64,000 nucleotides of DNA from Hydractinia symbiolongicarpus (lineage: Eukaryota > Cnidaria > Hydrozoa > Anthoathecata > Hydractiniidae): positions 6,076,001 to 6,140,000 of the forward strand of contig NC_079885.1 of the NCBI RefSeq assembly GCF_029227915.1, written 5' to 3'. Position 1 is the first letter of the stretch. The number at the start of each line of letters is the position of its first letter. Under the pieces are notes generated by a model. The model was given only the letters and a program-made list of their open reading frames with translations. It did not search any database and had not been told where the DNA came from. Made by a program: the position numbers and the translations under genes. Below are positions 1 to 11,342 of this stretch, piece after piece.

Positions 1-134
1 CGGCTTTTCACGACAAAGAAGACATACTTCTTTCGGCAACATCAAAGATTTTTTTCGGCAACATCAAAGGAAAATGAGCACATCCACTTTGCCTGTCACA
101 GAGACACGGAACTGGCGTATTATTATATAGATAA
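1..134 (+). repeat. Short interspersed repeat before LINE copy A
   Basis: About 85 bases here (roughly 60-134) closely resemble 16600-16700 in this window: both carry the phrase ACATCCACTTTGCCTGT followed by CAGAGACAC and GAACTGGCGTA. It therefore looks like a piece of an interspersed repeat, into which the LINE fragment that follows was inserted. The words GGCAACATCAAAG occur twice within the first 70 bases. No coding potential is seen. Confidence 0.5.
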
Positions 135-777
135 CAGTGGCTCGTTAGAGATAGTTGAGAACTTCTGTTACTTAGGTAATATGTTGGGCAGTGAAGGGGG
201 TGTTGGAAGAAGTGTTACTTGCAGGATAGGTTATGCTTGGAAAAAGTTCAGAGAGTTACTTCCTTTGTTGACTAGCAGAGTCCTGTCAATTGACGTAAAA
301 GGTAGGTTGTATGAGGCCTGTGTAAGAAGTATTATGTTGTACGGGAGTGATACATGGGCAGTGAAGCAGGAAGATCTTGACCATTTAGAAAGGAATGATA
401 TGAGAATGGTTAGGTGGATGTGTAACGCCAGTCTGAGAGACAGAAAGAGTTCAGATGAGCTAAGTAGCAGGCTAAGTCTCCGTAGAATTAAAGATGGTAT
501 CCAGATAAGAAGATTGAATTGGCTGGGGCACTTGGAAAGAATAGAGGGAATAATTGGGTAAGAAAGTGTAGAGACTTAATAGTTCCTGGGGCAAAGCCCA
601 GAGGCAGACCGAGAAAGACTTGGCAGGAGGTTATAAGGACAGACTTGATACAGAGAAAGTTGAGTTTAGATCTAACACAGTCTAGATCAGATTGGAAGAG
701 AGTCATTAATATACCCCGTCCAACCCATGCTAGCATGGAAAACGGACGTTAAGTCGAGAATGATGATGATGATGATG
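135..777 (+). mobile_element. RTE-like LINE, 5'-truncated 3' end (copy A)
   Basis: This is the last ~640 bases of a non-LTR retrotransposon, matching the 3' end of the near full-length copy at 60088-63475 with only scattered differences. The open frame at 181-561 encodes the conserved C-terminal LINE region (LYEACVRSIMLYGSDTWAVK ... NWLGHLERI); a frameshift near 545 moves the rest (GRPRKTWQEV...) into another frame (519-752). Near the 3' end is the palindrome CCATGCTAGCATGG (725-738), and the element finishes in a (GAT)n tail at ~758-777. The combination of 5' truncation, short 3' UTR and trinucleotide tail fits RTE-clade insertions. It is a dead copy. Confidence 0.85.
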
Positions 778-1529
778 AGTCAAACTTACACTCAATAGTT
801 AAAGCCGCGGTAACGTGGAGAGTCGCATATGTGGTGTAAAGTATTTTCTGGTGAAAAATATGACTACGAATTTGCTACAGAATGGAAATTTCATAAGGAT
901 ACTGGACTATCTATTGGGGGGGGGCTAGCCTAAAGGTTCTTTGGTTGGGTGACATCAATTTTCATGCAGTGATATAGACACTTATTGGCAAAAATAAAAA
1001 ATTTATTACTTAGCAAAAAAATTTTTGATCAGTTATCTGATTATGTTTTTCAACTTCTTTTCACACCGCATGTTTCCATGTCTTATGTAAAGGTATAAGG
1101 TTCTAAAAAGATTCTGATTTTTATGCAACTCAAGGAAAAGATTTTATATCCTGTGTAGTTGCGAAAATTTACACCGGGAAAAGAATGAGTTTTTGGGATA
1201 CACCAATTCAGCGTATGTTTGCAGTAACTTTGAAAATTGGTCTGGTTTGAATTTACTGCTAGTAAAAAACGTAAGCCCTAGAGAACTTTTGGTGTGTTTA
1301 TGTTGTTTTGTGGTCGCTATTAGTCTACTTAACTAAGTTTCCATCAAGTATATTAAACTAGTTTCTCTTATATGCGACAGCTTAGACGCAAACAAATCTG
1401 TCATTGCAAATCCCTAATTCTAAAGACCTTCTTCGTTCAATGAATAAATTATTTCCCGATAATTATCACGTGAGCTATTGGTGCGATCATGCAGAATGTA
1501 ATTTTACTATAGTTGCTTGCAGAAACAAA
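778..1529. other. Intergenic, nothing recognised
   Basis: AT-rich sequence with no convincing coding frame, repeat or RNA gene that I can identify. Confidence 0.6.
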
Positions 1530-2939
1530 AATATACCAGAAAGAACTCGAGAGAGTTGATATAGAAAACAACGTTAAAGATGGTATATGAAATGCAAAAT
1601 AGAAGAATATAAAGCATTTCATGAGAAGTATACGAACGAAAAGATCTGACTCTTGTCAAATTGGAAAGATTTCATGACATCTACGAATAAGAACTGTTGG
1701 AAACGAGATATACCGTTGTGAGATGTTGTTGAACGGTGTTAAGCGAGAAATTGAGCGGTTAAAGGTTAATAAGAGTGAAGAAGATGAGACAAGCGTGATG
1801 GATCGAGAAATGACAAGAAATGATTCGTTGATGGATCGAAGTCCTACCGACTTACCAAACTCGATGTACGTGAAGCTGCACATGAGATACTCCACTATAA
1901 CGAGGATATGACAAAAGAGAGCAAACGGTTTTTGAAGGCTTTAGGTGCGTTTAAAGATCATGCAAAGGACTATCTAACGCTTCTCAACTTTATTTATAAA
2001 CGATCAATAAAAACCTTTGACTGGAAAAAATAGGGAAAGAGTTTGAACAAATAGATGTGGAGGAAATGGAACGAAACATTGAAAGGCCGTTTGGGTTGGA
2101 TAGTCGTATTTACACGTCGGTTGGTATTAAGAGACGAGATGAAAGTTTATATTACTTTCTGAGAGAGAAAGAGGGTAAAGTAGATGTTATGAAGATCGAA
2201 AACGAATCCTGGCGCGAGAAAGAAGCAAATCTGAAATTAAAGCGTGTAATAGGAAGAAGAGATTGGAGATTTAAAGGAAAGACCATTTAAAATGACGACA
2301 GTGCGTTGGAGATAAAACGATTAAATGATAAACCGAAGCAACATAAAGTTCAAATTTAAGAACTGTAGAATACACTTGTCACCAAGAGAAAAGAAATATT
2401 ACGATTTCAAAAAAGCTCCAAAAACTTGAAAATCAGGTATCAAGCAAAAATGCAAATCGCATTGCAGAAAAATAATCGCACGGGGCCAAAAAAGAATTGT
2501 AAGGGAAGGAGTAATGTAAAGGAACACCAAAGAGAAAAAGAAAAACTAATGACTGCTGTTCAGGAGGAAAAAAAATAAATCAATATGCTAAAGTTTGCGT
2601 TGAAAAATCAAAATATTACAGGAAAGAAAATGAGACAAAAACAACATCAAAGAGAATCAAGTCTGAAAAAAAAGGAGATAAACTTTAACAAAATTTGAGT
2701 TTGAGCAAGCCAAAACAAAATCTAAGTCAAACGTCATAAAACTTCGGGATTGTTAAAATGCAACGCAATTCTGAGAAAGAAGAAGAAAAAATCAAGAACG
2801 CATCGGTTACAGAAGAGAAATTAAAATGTAGTTTAGAAACAGCTAAAAGTAAAATCGTTTCTTTGCAACGCGAGGTAAAAGCAGAAGTAGTTTGTATTGA
2901 AAAGAAACGTGAAAAGGAAATTACGTTAGAAAATGACGT

Positions 2940-3684
2940 TTTATATAAAAAATGATAAAAACCTTCAGAATAAATTGGAAAGTTGCAAAGAAAATTGCAA
3001 ATTGATAAAAGAACAGCTAAGTTGAATGAGTGAAACATTAGAGAGAAGTCACCTTCTAATAGGACTCTCTGTTTTTCTAATGCATCAATTTCTGGTGATG
3101 TTAAACTTTCGTTTCTCTTAAGTTCGCTGTCTAGCTGTTGTTGCAACTTGGTATGCGTTTCTTTCCACGTGTTTAATTCAGCTATAATCTTTTTACCATC
3201 ATTTAACTTTTTGCTCCCAATCTTTTCACTATCCCTTCACATGCACTTTTTGCTGTTTCTGTCTTGCAGAGACTAAACGAGTATCAACAGCAGAGTTTAA
3301 GCTGTGTTTGAAATGCAATTGTGCGAAGAAAAATATGACAACGTAAGTAAGGAGCAGAAGACAGAAACAGCAAGAAGGGTATGTGATGAAAAGTTGAGAG
3401 ATTCGGAGCAAAAAGTTAAATGATAGTAAAAAGACTATAGTTGAATTAAACACGTGGAAAGAAACGCGTACCAAGTTGCAACAACAGCTAGACAGCGAAC
3501 TTAAGAGAAACGAAAGTTTAACATCACCAGAAATTGATGCATTAGAAAAACAGAGAGCCCTATTAGAAGGTGACTTCTCTCTAATGTTTTACTCATTCAA
3601 CTTAGCTGTTCTTTTATCAATTTGCAATTTTCTTGGCAACTTTCCAATTTATTCTGAAGTTTTTTTTCATTTTTTATATTACTT
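2940..3684. repeat. Inverted duplication (~280-bp arms, ~180-bp loop)
   Basis: Bases ~2940-3219 reappear as the reverse complement at ~3402-3684 with only about a dozen differences by eye. Each arm contains both a sense and an antisense piece of the coiled-coil coding sequence, so the inversion joined two parts of that sequence before or during duplication. The high similarity suggests it is recent relative to the decay of the host pseudogene. Confidence 0.85.
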
Positions 3685-4134
3685 AAAACAAAACGCTATC
3701 AAGATAAAGTAAAAGAGATAAAACTATTAATTCAAGTAACAATGATCTGCAGCATCTAAGAAATAGGTTAGCCAACAAGGAAAACTCTATGAAAAAGGAT
3801 AATGTTAAGATGAAGCAACAATGTGACAAGCTAAAAGAAATAAAAGAGAAGTACAACTTAACTAAGTCAAGAAAGTCAATTGAAGATCTTTTAGAGAAAG
3901 AACGCAATGAGCAGAAATTACAAGGTCTAAAGCGAAGAATTACAAAAGTATTAAAGTAAGAAAAAGAACGATAAAGAGTCAACAAGATTCTGAACTTGTT
4001 AAGAAAGTTAAAGAAAATAAAAAGCTCTGTAGGATATTAGAAGAAAATAAATAAATGATTATAAAGGTTGTTGAGCTAAAAAAAGAACAGATCAAATCGT
4101 TAAGCAGCAAATTAAAGAAAAGTCAACAATCTGT

Positions 4135-4190
4135 AGAAGAATATAAAAAATTGGAAAGTGTTTTCACTTTCCAATTTTTTATATTCTTCT
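4135..4190. repeat. Perfect 26-bp inverted repeat with 4-base loop
   Basis: Arms 4135-4160 and 4165-4190 are exact reverse complements separated by TTTT. The left arm is sense coding sequence of the coiled-coil pseudogene (VEEYKKLES), and the right arm is its mirror. This looks like a template-switch or fold-back event rather than a terminator. Confidence 0.85.
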
Positions 4191-5718
4191 AGAGCTATAA
4201 AAAATGAAAAGGTGCTTCTCTCAAACCAGCACGAAAAAGTAAGAAAAACAATGAGGGTGAAATCATCAACTTTCACTAGCTAAAAAAGAACCCACTAACT
4301 TACAGCAGGAGAGGAAAACGTTAAAGAATGATTACGATAACAGATTGTATGTATGGTAACAAAATAATAATGGAAACTTCGAAGATGATAAAGATATGTT
4401 GAAAAAAAAAATTACAAAAATTACAAGATGAATCTAGAAACAACGAAACACAAGTCTTTGTTTCTGCAAAAACAATTAAGCACGTAACAGAACAAATTTC
4501 AGGATTGGAGACAAGTTTTTTTAACAAAAATAAAAAGAGACATGGATGAAAAAAATAAAGAATTAGAAAACAAAGCAGAAGAAAAGAATGTATATCTTTT
4601 TTTTCTCTTTCATTTTCTAAATCTTTGATTGCAGCAAGAATTGGTAGCGCAAGATCAAAGAATTAACGAGTTTCTGTAGTAAAAATTTGGTTCGATCAAA
4701 ACATTTATAGTCTGTCTAAACTTCTACGGACTGGTTTAGGAGAAAGGTCGTTGCTCCTTTAGAAAAATGAACAAAAAGATTACGGCCAGGAAATATAAAA
4801 ATAGTTTTCTTTTACTTTTTGCCATCAAGAAAATAATAATAAGTTCCGGCACATTTTACGCTTTTTCTTCGAATACAGCCAGATTTTCATTGCCCATTTA
4901 TTATAAATGCCCTATTCCGATTAAAAATCCTCACTATAAACGGACAAATTCCGTGATCAACCAATCACATAAAGAATTTGGAACATAAATTAGCAGGATT
5001 TATGCAAAAGGTAGTAATGACTTGCAAGATTTCTTAGAACGACTGAAGTGATGGATGTAGATGGTTTTTTCTACCTTACAAATGCTTAAAAATGCTTTCA
5101 TATTATTTCAGCATCCGTGAGGGAGAGAAGCAGAAACTGCATATATCACCAGACAACAGCGACATTTCTGACGAAGAAGATTTTAGGATCCCATTTGCCT
5201 GACAAGTAGTACATCAGCACAGTGATTATGGTGACGACACAGGTGATTACTGCAATAAAAACGATTCTTTTCATCAGCACGATTTCCTTCCTTATGAGTT
5301 ACCATACAGCGATCTTGTACCTACATTGGGTAGGATGTACAATTTAATGTGACAGCAACTGCGTCAAAATGAATCAGAACTTATCAAAAATAAACACAAC
5401 GACACACCACAAAAAACAAAGGTTGCAACAATCCCGCCATTAACAAAAACTCTACCACCGCTCGCAACACCAGCCTTCCCTACACCAGCTGAAAAACTTG
5501 CACAACTTGCTCCGATAAACACTCATACTACAGCACATTTAGCACTAATTAAAAAAACAGAACCACTAGGTGGAAAATTACAACCATTATATCGTGCACA
5601 AAAATTACCTCCTATAGGATTTGGGGAAGAAACTTTTTATTTAAGTAAAAATATATTTAAGTTAAATATTTATATTGATTATATTTTTAGACACGATTTC
5701 CACTCATTTTTCAACTAA

Positions 5719-6430
5719 CGTTTTAAAGGATATTTAGGGGAATGAAGGATGTCGAAGAAATTGAGCACAGACACATTGATCAAGGTATATTTTGCTAGAA
5801 ATACTTTATATTAGATCGACCCTTTATCCACCTGCAAGATTTACAAGTAAGATTGCTTTTCTTCAATATTTTATTCCTTCGTAAATAAAAATAACGAAAA
5901 TGCCCCTTGATTTCAAAGGCTATCAGTGCTATTCGTTTGGAAGTTCTTTACGGAGAAGTAAAAAAAAGTGAGAATAAAATTATTATAGACTTTACCCAAA
6001 AATCTTGAAAATCGGATGTTTGTGCAATTTTTGGCGTTTGTTCATGCGAATTATGTAAAAAGCAAAAAATATATTAAATAACTTCATTTGGCTGTAAATT
6101 ATTTGGACAAATTTTAAGCTTTCGATGACGTCACAAAAAGTGCTTACATAAGCATAAATTTATCGCCAAGTTTATTTCCATTTGGACAAGCATATCAAAG
6201 TTTTGGAATGGGGCGGAATCCGCCCCGATCCAGGTCAACTGGAGCAAAAATGGTTAAATGTTCCACTGCTTAGTCCATATCTGCGTGAGAAAATTAATAT
6301 CTATGTGGGCATTAGTTTCTATGTTGTAATGTCGTATTAATTATCGATTGTTTATGAGTACAACATAAAGTTCTAGCCGATTAAAAGCTATTGTGTAGCA
6401 ATCACCATTTTGATGGTACCTTTTGACCTT
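5719..6430. other. Intergenic, nothing recognised
   Basis: AT-rich. The only notable item is a short GC-rich interrupted palindrome (GGGGCGGA-A-TCCGCCCC) near 6211-6227. No gene seen. Confidence 0.55.
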
Positions 6431-6452
6431 TTTTTATATCTATATATATATA

Positions 6453-6488
<36 letters not shown>
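6431..6488. repeat. (TA)n microsatellite
   Basis: An almost uninterrupted TA run directly abutting the Tigger-like terminus at 6489, consistent with a transposon that inserts at TA. Confidence 0.9.
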
Positions 6489-6491
<3 letters not shown>

Positions 6492-6990
6492 TAGACTCTC
6501 TGTAATTCGAATTCGCAAAAAAGTTCGAAGTAGAGAGAGTTCGAATAAATTTTTGTGAAATTTTGTCCAAAAATCAGGGTTGGTGGTAGTAAATAGACTT
6601 CATAGGTACATCCATCTATATATCTTGAGAATTATATCCCCTATATTACTTCTGACGTATTTCTTTTTTTTGCAAAAATGTCATGAATAGTGGTTTGCTT
6701 TTTGCGGTGTTGCTCCTCCTTATCGACAAAACGATCAAGCATCTTCAACGGTCTCATCGTTTGCTCGCCAAATCGAGAAAACAGACTAAACTTTTCTAAA
6801 ATCTCAATAGCATTCCGGACTTCAATTATTCTAGGCTTAACGAGTTTCTTCTCATCAAACATTTCATTCTCTTGTTCATCATAATTTTGACTAATAACTT
6901 GAGCAAAAATTTCTTGGTCTATTAAAATACCTTCGTTGATGCTCACGTATTGGTCAAAATCGATGTAGTCGTCAGGTGTCTATATAACAC
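6489..6990 (-). mobile_element. pogo/Tigger-like DNA transposon remnant
   Basis: The left edge, starting CAGTAGACTCTCTGTAATTC, resembles pogo/Tigger terminal inverted repeats and sits at a TA. The minus-strand frame 6641-6990 encodes a fragment like the C-terminal tail of Tigger/TIGD transposases: an acidic stretch (DYIDFDQYVSINEG), then a helical 'AIEILEKFSLFSRFGEQ' type segment, then a basic tail ending QTTIHDIFAKK. The DDE catalytic region is absent, so only the end of the transposase gene and one terminus remain. The family assignment rests on recognition of the pattern and was not aligned. Confidence 0.6.
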
Positions 6991-8264
6991 GTGCTAGCCA
7001 ATATATAAATCGTACATCGTGAGGAAAATCATGGCCATTTAGCTACGTAGATGTTTTTACACCCAGAGCTGTCTACCTGTATTTATGCTAATCTTTAAGA
7101 TTTTAATCAGTTTAGTATACGAGTTTTTTTATCCTAGCCAACGTTATTTCTTTTTACACCGCTGCAATTTTGATGGTGGCTACCTATAAGCTCCTTTTAG
7201 CTAAAAAGTGAAATTAGCCAAATAAAGCTAAATACAACAAAATTTTCAGAAAATATTTCTTCCTTGCTGTTAATGCAGTTAGGTAGCTACATCTTACACT
7301 GCATCATAAACTTCGGCAAAGTCTAAAGTTTATAAATATAATAAGACAACAATGTTGAATAACCTTTGCTACTTAGGTTTAATATTTTGCTTACAATTAA
7401 GTTTGTAATGACAGTCTATAGGCTATATTTTTATTTAAACTGACAATTAAATAATCAGAATTTTAATAAAATCTTATTCCGTAAAATTGCATTGCATTGG
7501 CTTTCATTTTGAATGCACCCTACGCACGAGCTTAATATCTATTATGAAGAGAAAAGGTGTTTATTTAAAGAAGGCCATATAACAGATGAAAGTAACCCGA
7601 AATATTACAGGAACTCCATATCAAGTAACCTTATACCCGTAAGCAAATTATTACACAACTTCGATATAAAATCAACAATTTTGGATATCTGATATCTGAT
7701 ATCAGGCATTTAAAATTATTCGACAATAAGCTCTCATGCGTTTTTTATGGTGTTTTGATTAAATTTTCTTGCCATTGTTGATAATAAGTATCGCAGGAAG
7801 TATCGGAAAAAGAGAGATTTAGAAAGTATAGTGGGTAACGAGTAGCTATTGGTTACTGAATTAAATATGATCGCTTTTTACCGACTTTTTTTAAATCAAA
7901 ATGGATTAACTAGTTTTCTCTGTTTCTCTGTACAAGTAAAATCTGACATGAATCTGGCTTTTTCAAAGTTTCAGTGTTTAAGCTGCATGTTTTCCAATAC
8001 AATATTTTATTTATTGTGTCATTTTTGCTTCAATCCTTTTTTTTCTTTGTATTGTCTATCCCTTGTTGTTTCGTTTCGTATTTTTAATTTCCAAGACTTC
8101 ATGTATATATAAAAACATACATATTGAACATTTTTCGTTTAGTTAAAACCTCTGAGTGTTGCTGCTTGCAATCAGAAAAGTTTAACACGCGCCTTTTACA
8201 CGCATTTCGAATGAAGAATGCGTGTGCACCATGCCGTCACTATCAGAGACATCGGAAAATTTTT
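6991..8264. other. Intergenic, nothing recognised
   Basis: AT-rich sequence; a short run of GATATCT repeats lies near 7684-7702. The frames at 7849-8112 and 8124-8360 have no recognisable domain, and the latter runs into MITE sequence. Confidence 0.5.
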
Positions 8265-8519
8265 TGCCGAGCTTTGAATTTCGGCCATACCCTTCATATA
8301 GCCAAGCGTTCTAAGAATAGCCTCGTTTTTAAAATAATTATTTTCTTCAAATCTAAATAAAATCCAACCGGAGTATTATTTTGCTCTAAAACTTCATTTT
8401 TGTCATGATAATTTGATATTCTATGTGAATATCCTCATTTAAAGAGCACAGAACTATTATAAAATTTTGGATGACGTCATAATTATTATAATTTATGAAA
8501 TTCGGGAAAGGTGTATTAG
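8265..8519 (+). mobile_element. MITE family 1, partial copy
   Basis: This matches the right part of the complete copy at 20114-20510: it shares AATAGCCTCGTTTT, the following AATAATTATTTTCTTCAAAT block, the TTTTGGATGA block, and the terminal GAAATTCGGGAAAGGTGTATTAG. The left ~150 bases of the family are missing or diverged. No coding capacity. Confidence 0.75.
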
Positions 8520-9364
8520 TTTACATTTTGTGGTCGCGTTTTTTCTCTCTCCCAGAACACGCGCTCTATATGCAAAACTCAGGATATCGAAAGGCCTCTA
8601 CGCCAGGCTTTAAAAAAATCAGCTCATTGCATGATTAAAGCGATAAAAAAAACTTTGAAAAGCTTTGAGTGGATTTAAGAAGGCGCATAAATGTTTGGAA
8701 AAAGCCGGAACTTTTTTTCAAGAAGTCGCACGGACTGGTCTTTAATCTACAGACCACTGAAATGACTAATACCTTCATATAAGAAATTGTATGCAATGGA
8801 AAATCGCTTACTGTTGTAAGCAAATTTTGCAATAAACTATGGAATGTAATAGTTGTTTTTAATATAAGGAGAATATTTGGAGTGGATAATAACACCAGCA
8901 GGAATTCGCAGTTGACTGGGAGACACTTATGCTTGCTCAGTACTGTATTAATAAAAAAATATATTTTATATTGTTCATTAAGTAAATCAAACAAATATAA
9001 TAAAAATTAAGTAAATTTTTATCATCTCAGTTGTGCTTTTAGATGTTTTGATTTTCAAGGAATGCAATTTATATTTTAGTAAACACGGACCTCTGTGTTA
9101 GCAAAAATTGTAGTAGGAAAAATTTCCTAACCGAAATATTATTCTGATCGAGTATATTTCACTTTCCTAGAAACTAACGAATTTAAAGTTACTAAAAATG
9201 AAAGAAAGTCAAAATTTTTAAGTCTAGTAATAGTAAATGAACTTAGGTAAAAGTAAATGCCGTTCTTTTATGACATCATATTACAATATTTTAAAAAATG
9301 AGTTAACAAATATTTTTCTTCTTTTTTTATAACTTTGATACACTTGCGTTTAACCTAATGCTAC
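8520..9364. other. Intergenic, nothing recognised
   Basis: AT-rich sequence downstream of the MFS gene's stop codon; no convincing frame. Confidence 0.5.
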
Positions 9365-10723
9365 CTATATCAGAATTTTCGGATCTTTGTATGTTTTCCT
9401 TCTTAAAATTAACACCAACAGTTGTATGAAACACGACAATGCTAACCCAATCAAGAATGTGAAACAATAGTCGACAACATAAGCAGACACTAAACTTCCA
9501 AGAATACTTCCAATACCTCTCAGCACATCTCTTATACTTTCCACATATCCCTGATGTTTTGAAGATATTAGATTTGCCGAAACAGTAAGAAGAAAAAATT
9601 GTTCTCCAATTTCAACCACAGTTATACTCGTAGAAAGGAGAAATGTCAATACTATATCGCTTGTATTGTTTAATTCTGCTTTTATTAGTATGGTTTGGAA
9701 GACTCCTGATATCAAAAGAAACAAGATACTTGCTACACCGGATAGGTATACAGCTTTGCGTGTGTGTTTCGACGTTGTAAGCACTACAATTATGCCAACC
9801 AATATCACTGATTGACTGATGTAGAATATTGCAATAAGGTAGTACGGCAGTGATAACTTTCCAATTATCACTGGAAAGCTATGATCAAATGCCAGTCGAG
9901 AGAATGCAGCTAATATTGTCATTATCATAACAAAAAGGACATCAAAATTTTTCACAACTTTTTTTAATACATTCCACGAAGTTTCTTCTTCATCTTTTAA
10001 AGGTTTGTGTTTCTTTTCTGATGTTATTTCTTTTAGATCGTATTCTCTTGACAGATCATGTGCAAGAATTAGGATAGAAATTTGTGCAAACATGAAGAGT
10101 ATCAATGAAAGAAGACCAGATATATTACAGATGGTAATAGGCAAACCAAATAAAGTAAAGTTGACGTTTCGTAAAAAGTTGCCAACGATTGGACCAACAG
10201 AATAACCAACGAAGAAGAATACCATTAATACTGGCAATTTCTTCTCCATTTCATCAGTTGGATACGATCTAGCTATTTCTGCAGAAGTTATTATTCTTGT
10301 GATAGAAAAGTTCAGTCCCATTAGTATTTGACCAATCATAGGATAATAAGGCGATCTTGGAATGACATATACTATACAACCAACCATACTCATAAAATTA
10401 CATATTGATATAATCAACTTGATTCTTCGTGACCTATCTACCAGTCTTGCCACCAACATTGAGAAAAATAAAGAAGGGGCAAAATAAACCAAACCGATAA
10501 TTCCGAAAAATAATTCGGGATTTCCAGTTTTTATCACAGTTGTTAAGTACATCCATAATGTAATACCAGTCACAGATTTTTCGAATCCGATGATGGTGTA
10601 TTGCACCACATAAGCGATCAAAGTATACTTTCTTTTTTTCTCCCATAGTTTGTCAACATGTGAAAGCATTTTTAAACTAATTGTCAACGAATAACTGGAC
10701 GAACTGAAAAACTTAGCATTCAC
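9365..10723 (-). CDS. Intronless MFS transporter (MFSD8-like, tentative)
   Basis: This is an uninterrupted 452-residue frame with about 12 hydrophobic segments in the 6+6 arrangement of the major facilitator superfamily. It should move a small solute across a membrane; the substrate is unknown. After TM2 there is the loop ARLVDRSRRIK, matching the MFS signature between TM2 and TM3 (Gly-X3-Asp-Arg-X-Gly-Arg-Arg type) with the leading Gly replaced. A cytoplasmic Lys/Glu-rich linker (EYDLKEITSEKKHKPLKDEE) separates the halves. Two starts are possible: 10723, or 10669, which gives MLSHVDKLWEKK directly before TM1 and better resembles family members. No intron is seen, unlike the other genes here, so a retrocopy is possible. 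The MFSD8-like label is a recollection of overall look and is less sure than the MFS call. Confidence 0.75.
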   Translation of the reverse strand: MNAKFFSSSSYSLTISLKMLSHVDKLWEKKRKYTLIAYVVQYTIIGFEKSVTGITLWMYLTTVIKTGNPELFFGIIGLVYFAPSLFFSMLVARLVDRSRRIKLIISICNFMSMVGCIVYVIPRSPYYPMIGQILMGLNFSITRIITSAEIARSYPTDEMEKKLPVLMVFFFVGYSVGPIVGNFLRNVNFTLFGLPITICNISGLLSLILFMFAQISILILAHDLSREYDLKEITSEKKHKPLKDEEETSWNVLKKVVKNFDVLFVMIMTILAAFSRLAFDHSFPVIIGKLSLPYYLIAIFYISQSVILVGIIVVLTTSKHTRKAVYLSGVASILFLLISGVFQTILIKAELNNTSDIVLTFLLSTSITVVEIGEQFFLLTVSANLISSKHQGYVESIRDVLRGIGSILGSLVSAYVVDYCFTFLIGLALSCFIQLLVLILRRKTYKDPKILI

Positions 10724-11342
10724 AATAACTTTTAGAATATGATAAATGCTTAAAGTAATTAAAAAAAAGACAATGGTCTGTTGAAAAATGCAAGCTATGG
10801 GTTATGTCGATGAGAATTATATCATAATTCGTATAGAAATACTTACGTTGGTTTCCAGACTTAAGTTAGAGATTTTGGTTACTATGTCGCTCCCTTTTGT
10901 CTCTTTTACAAGCTTACCGTTGCTTACTTGTTGTTTGTTGATTATCTAATTCGAATAATAAAAATTCGTGTTTGCGTTCTCTATTGATGCGTCAATAAAA
11001 ATCAAACTATTTTAATCTGTTTTTCTAATCACTGTTGTTTTCTTTATTTCCCTATTTTTTTACTCAAATAAGATTATTGCATTCAATTAAAGGGTTTATT
11101 TTTTTAGTCGTATTATGGACACACGAAATATCAAAACTAATGTATTTTCTATGGTAAAAACATCTTGATTATTAGATTAATCAATAAATACAAAAACAAT
11201 GGAAAATTTCAACAACTTATTCCGAATTTAAGTTTTATCTTCAGGTCTAAATCGAATTAACAAAAACATACAGTATTTACACTACCTTCTTTAAAGGTTA
11301 CTTCAAAGTAAAAAGTTCAGCTATAATTATAAAATCCCTTTG
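10724..11342. other. 5' flank of MFS gene, nothing recognised
   Basis: AT-rich upstream region; no promoter motif can be called with confidence and no other gene is visible. Confidence 0.45.

Larger units (their letters stand above)
1530..5718 (+). pseudogene. Decayed coding region for a long coiled-coil protein
   Basis: Successive plus-strand stretches in shifting frames encode Lys/Glu-rich heptad-like sequence: around 1723-1911, 2057-2290, 2758-2955, 3302-3600 (e.g. LQQQLDSELKRNESLT), 3730-3957 (e.g. LANKENSMKKDNVKMKQQ) and ~3975-4160. A separate frame at about 5111-5718 encodes acidic then Pro/Thr/Ala-rich sequence (ISPDNSDISDEEDF ... TLPPLATPAFPTPAEKL), broken by in-frame TGA codons near 5202 and 5349. 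Several frame changes fall in A-runs. I do not recognise the parent gene. The simplest reading is one pseudogene, possibly processed. A multi-exon gene in a poorly polished assembly is the alternative, but the internal stops argue against it. Confidence 0.45.

Noticed and set aside
2727-3146. Minus-strand 139-codon frame beginning LQQQLDSELKRNE
   Set aside because: It is created by the inverted duplication of the plus-strand coiled-coil sequence; only its first ~30 residues are real coding sequence, in mirrored form.
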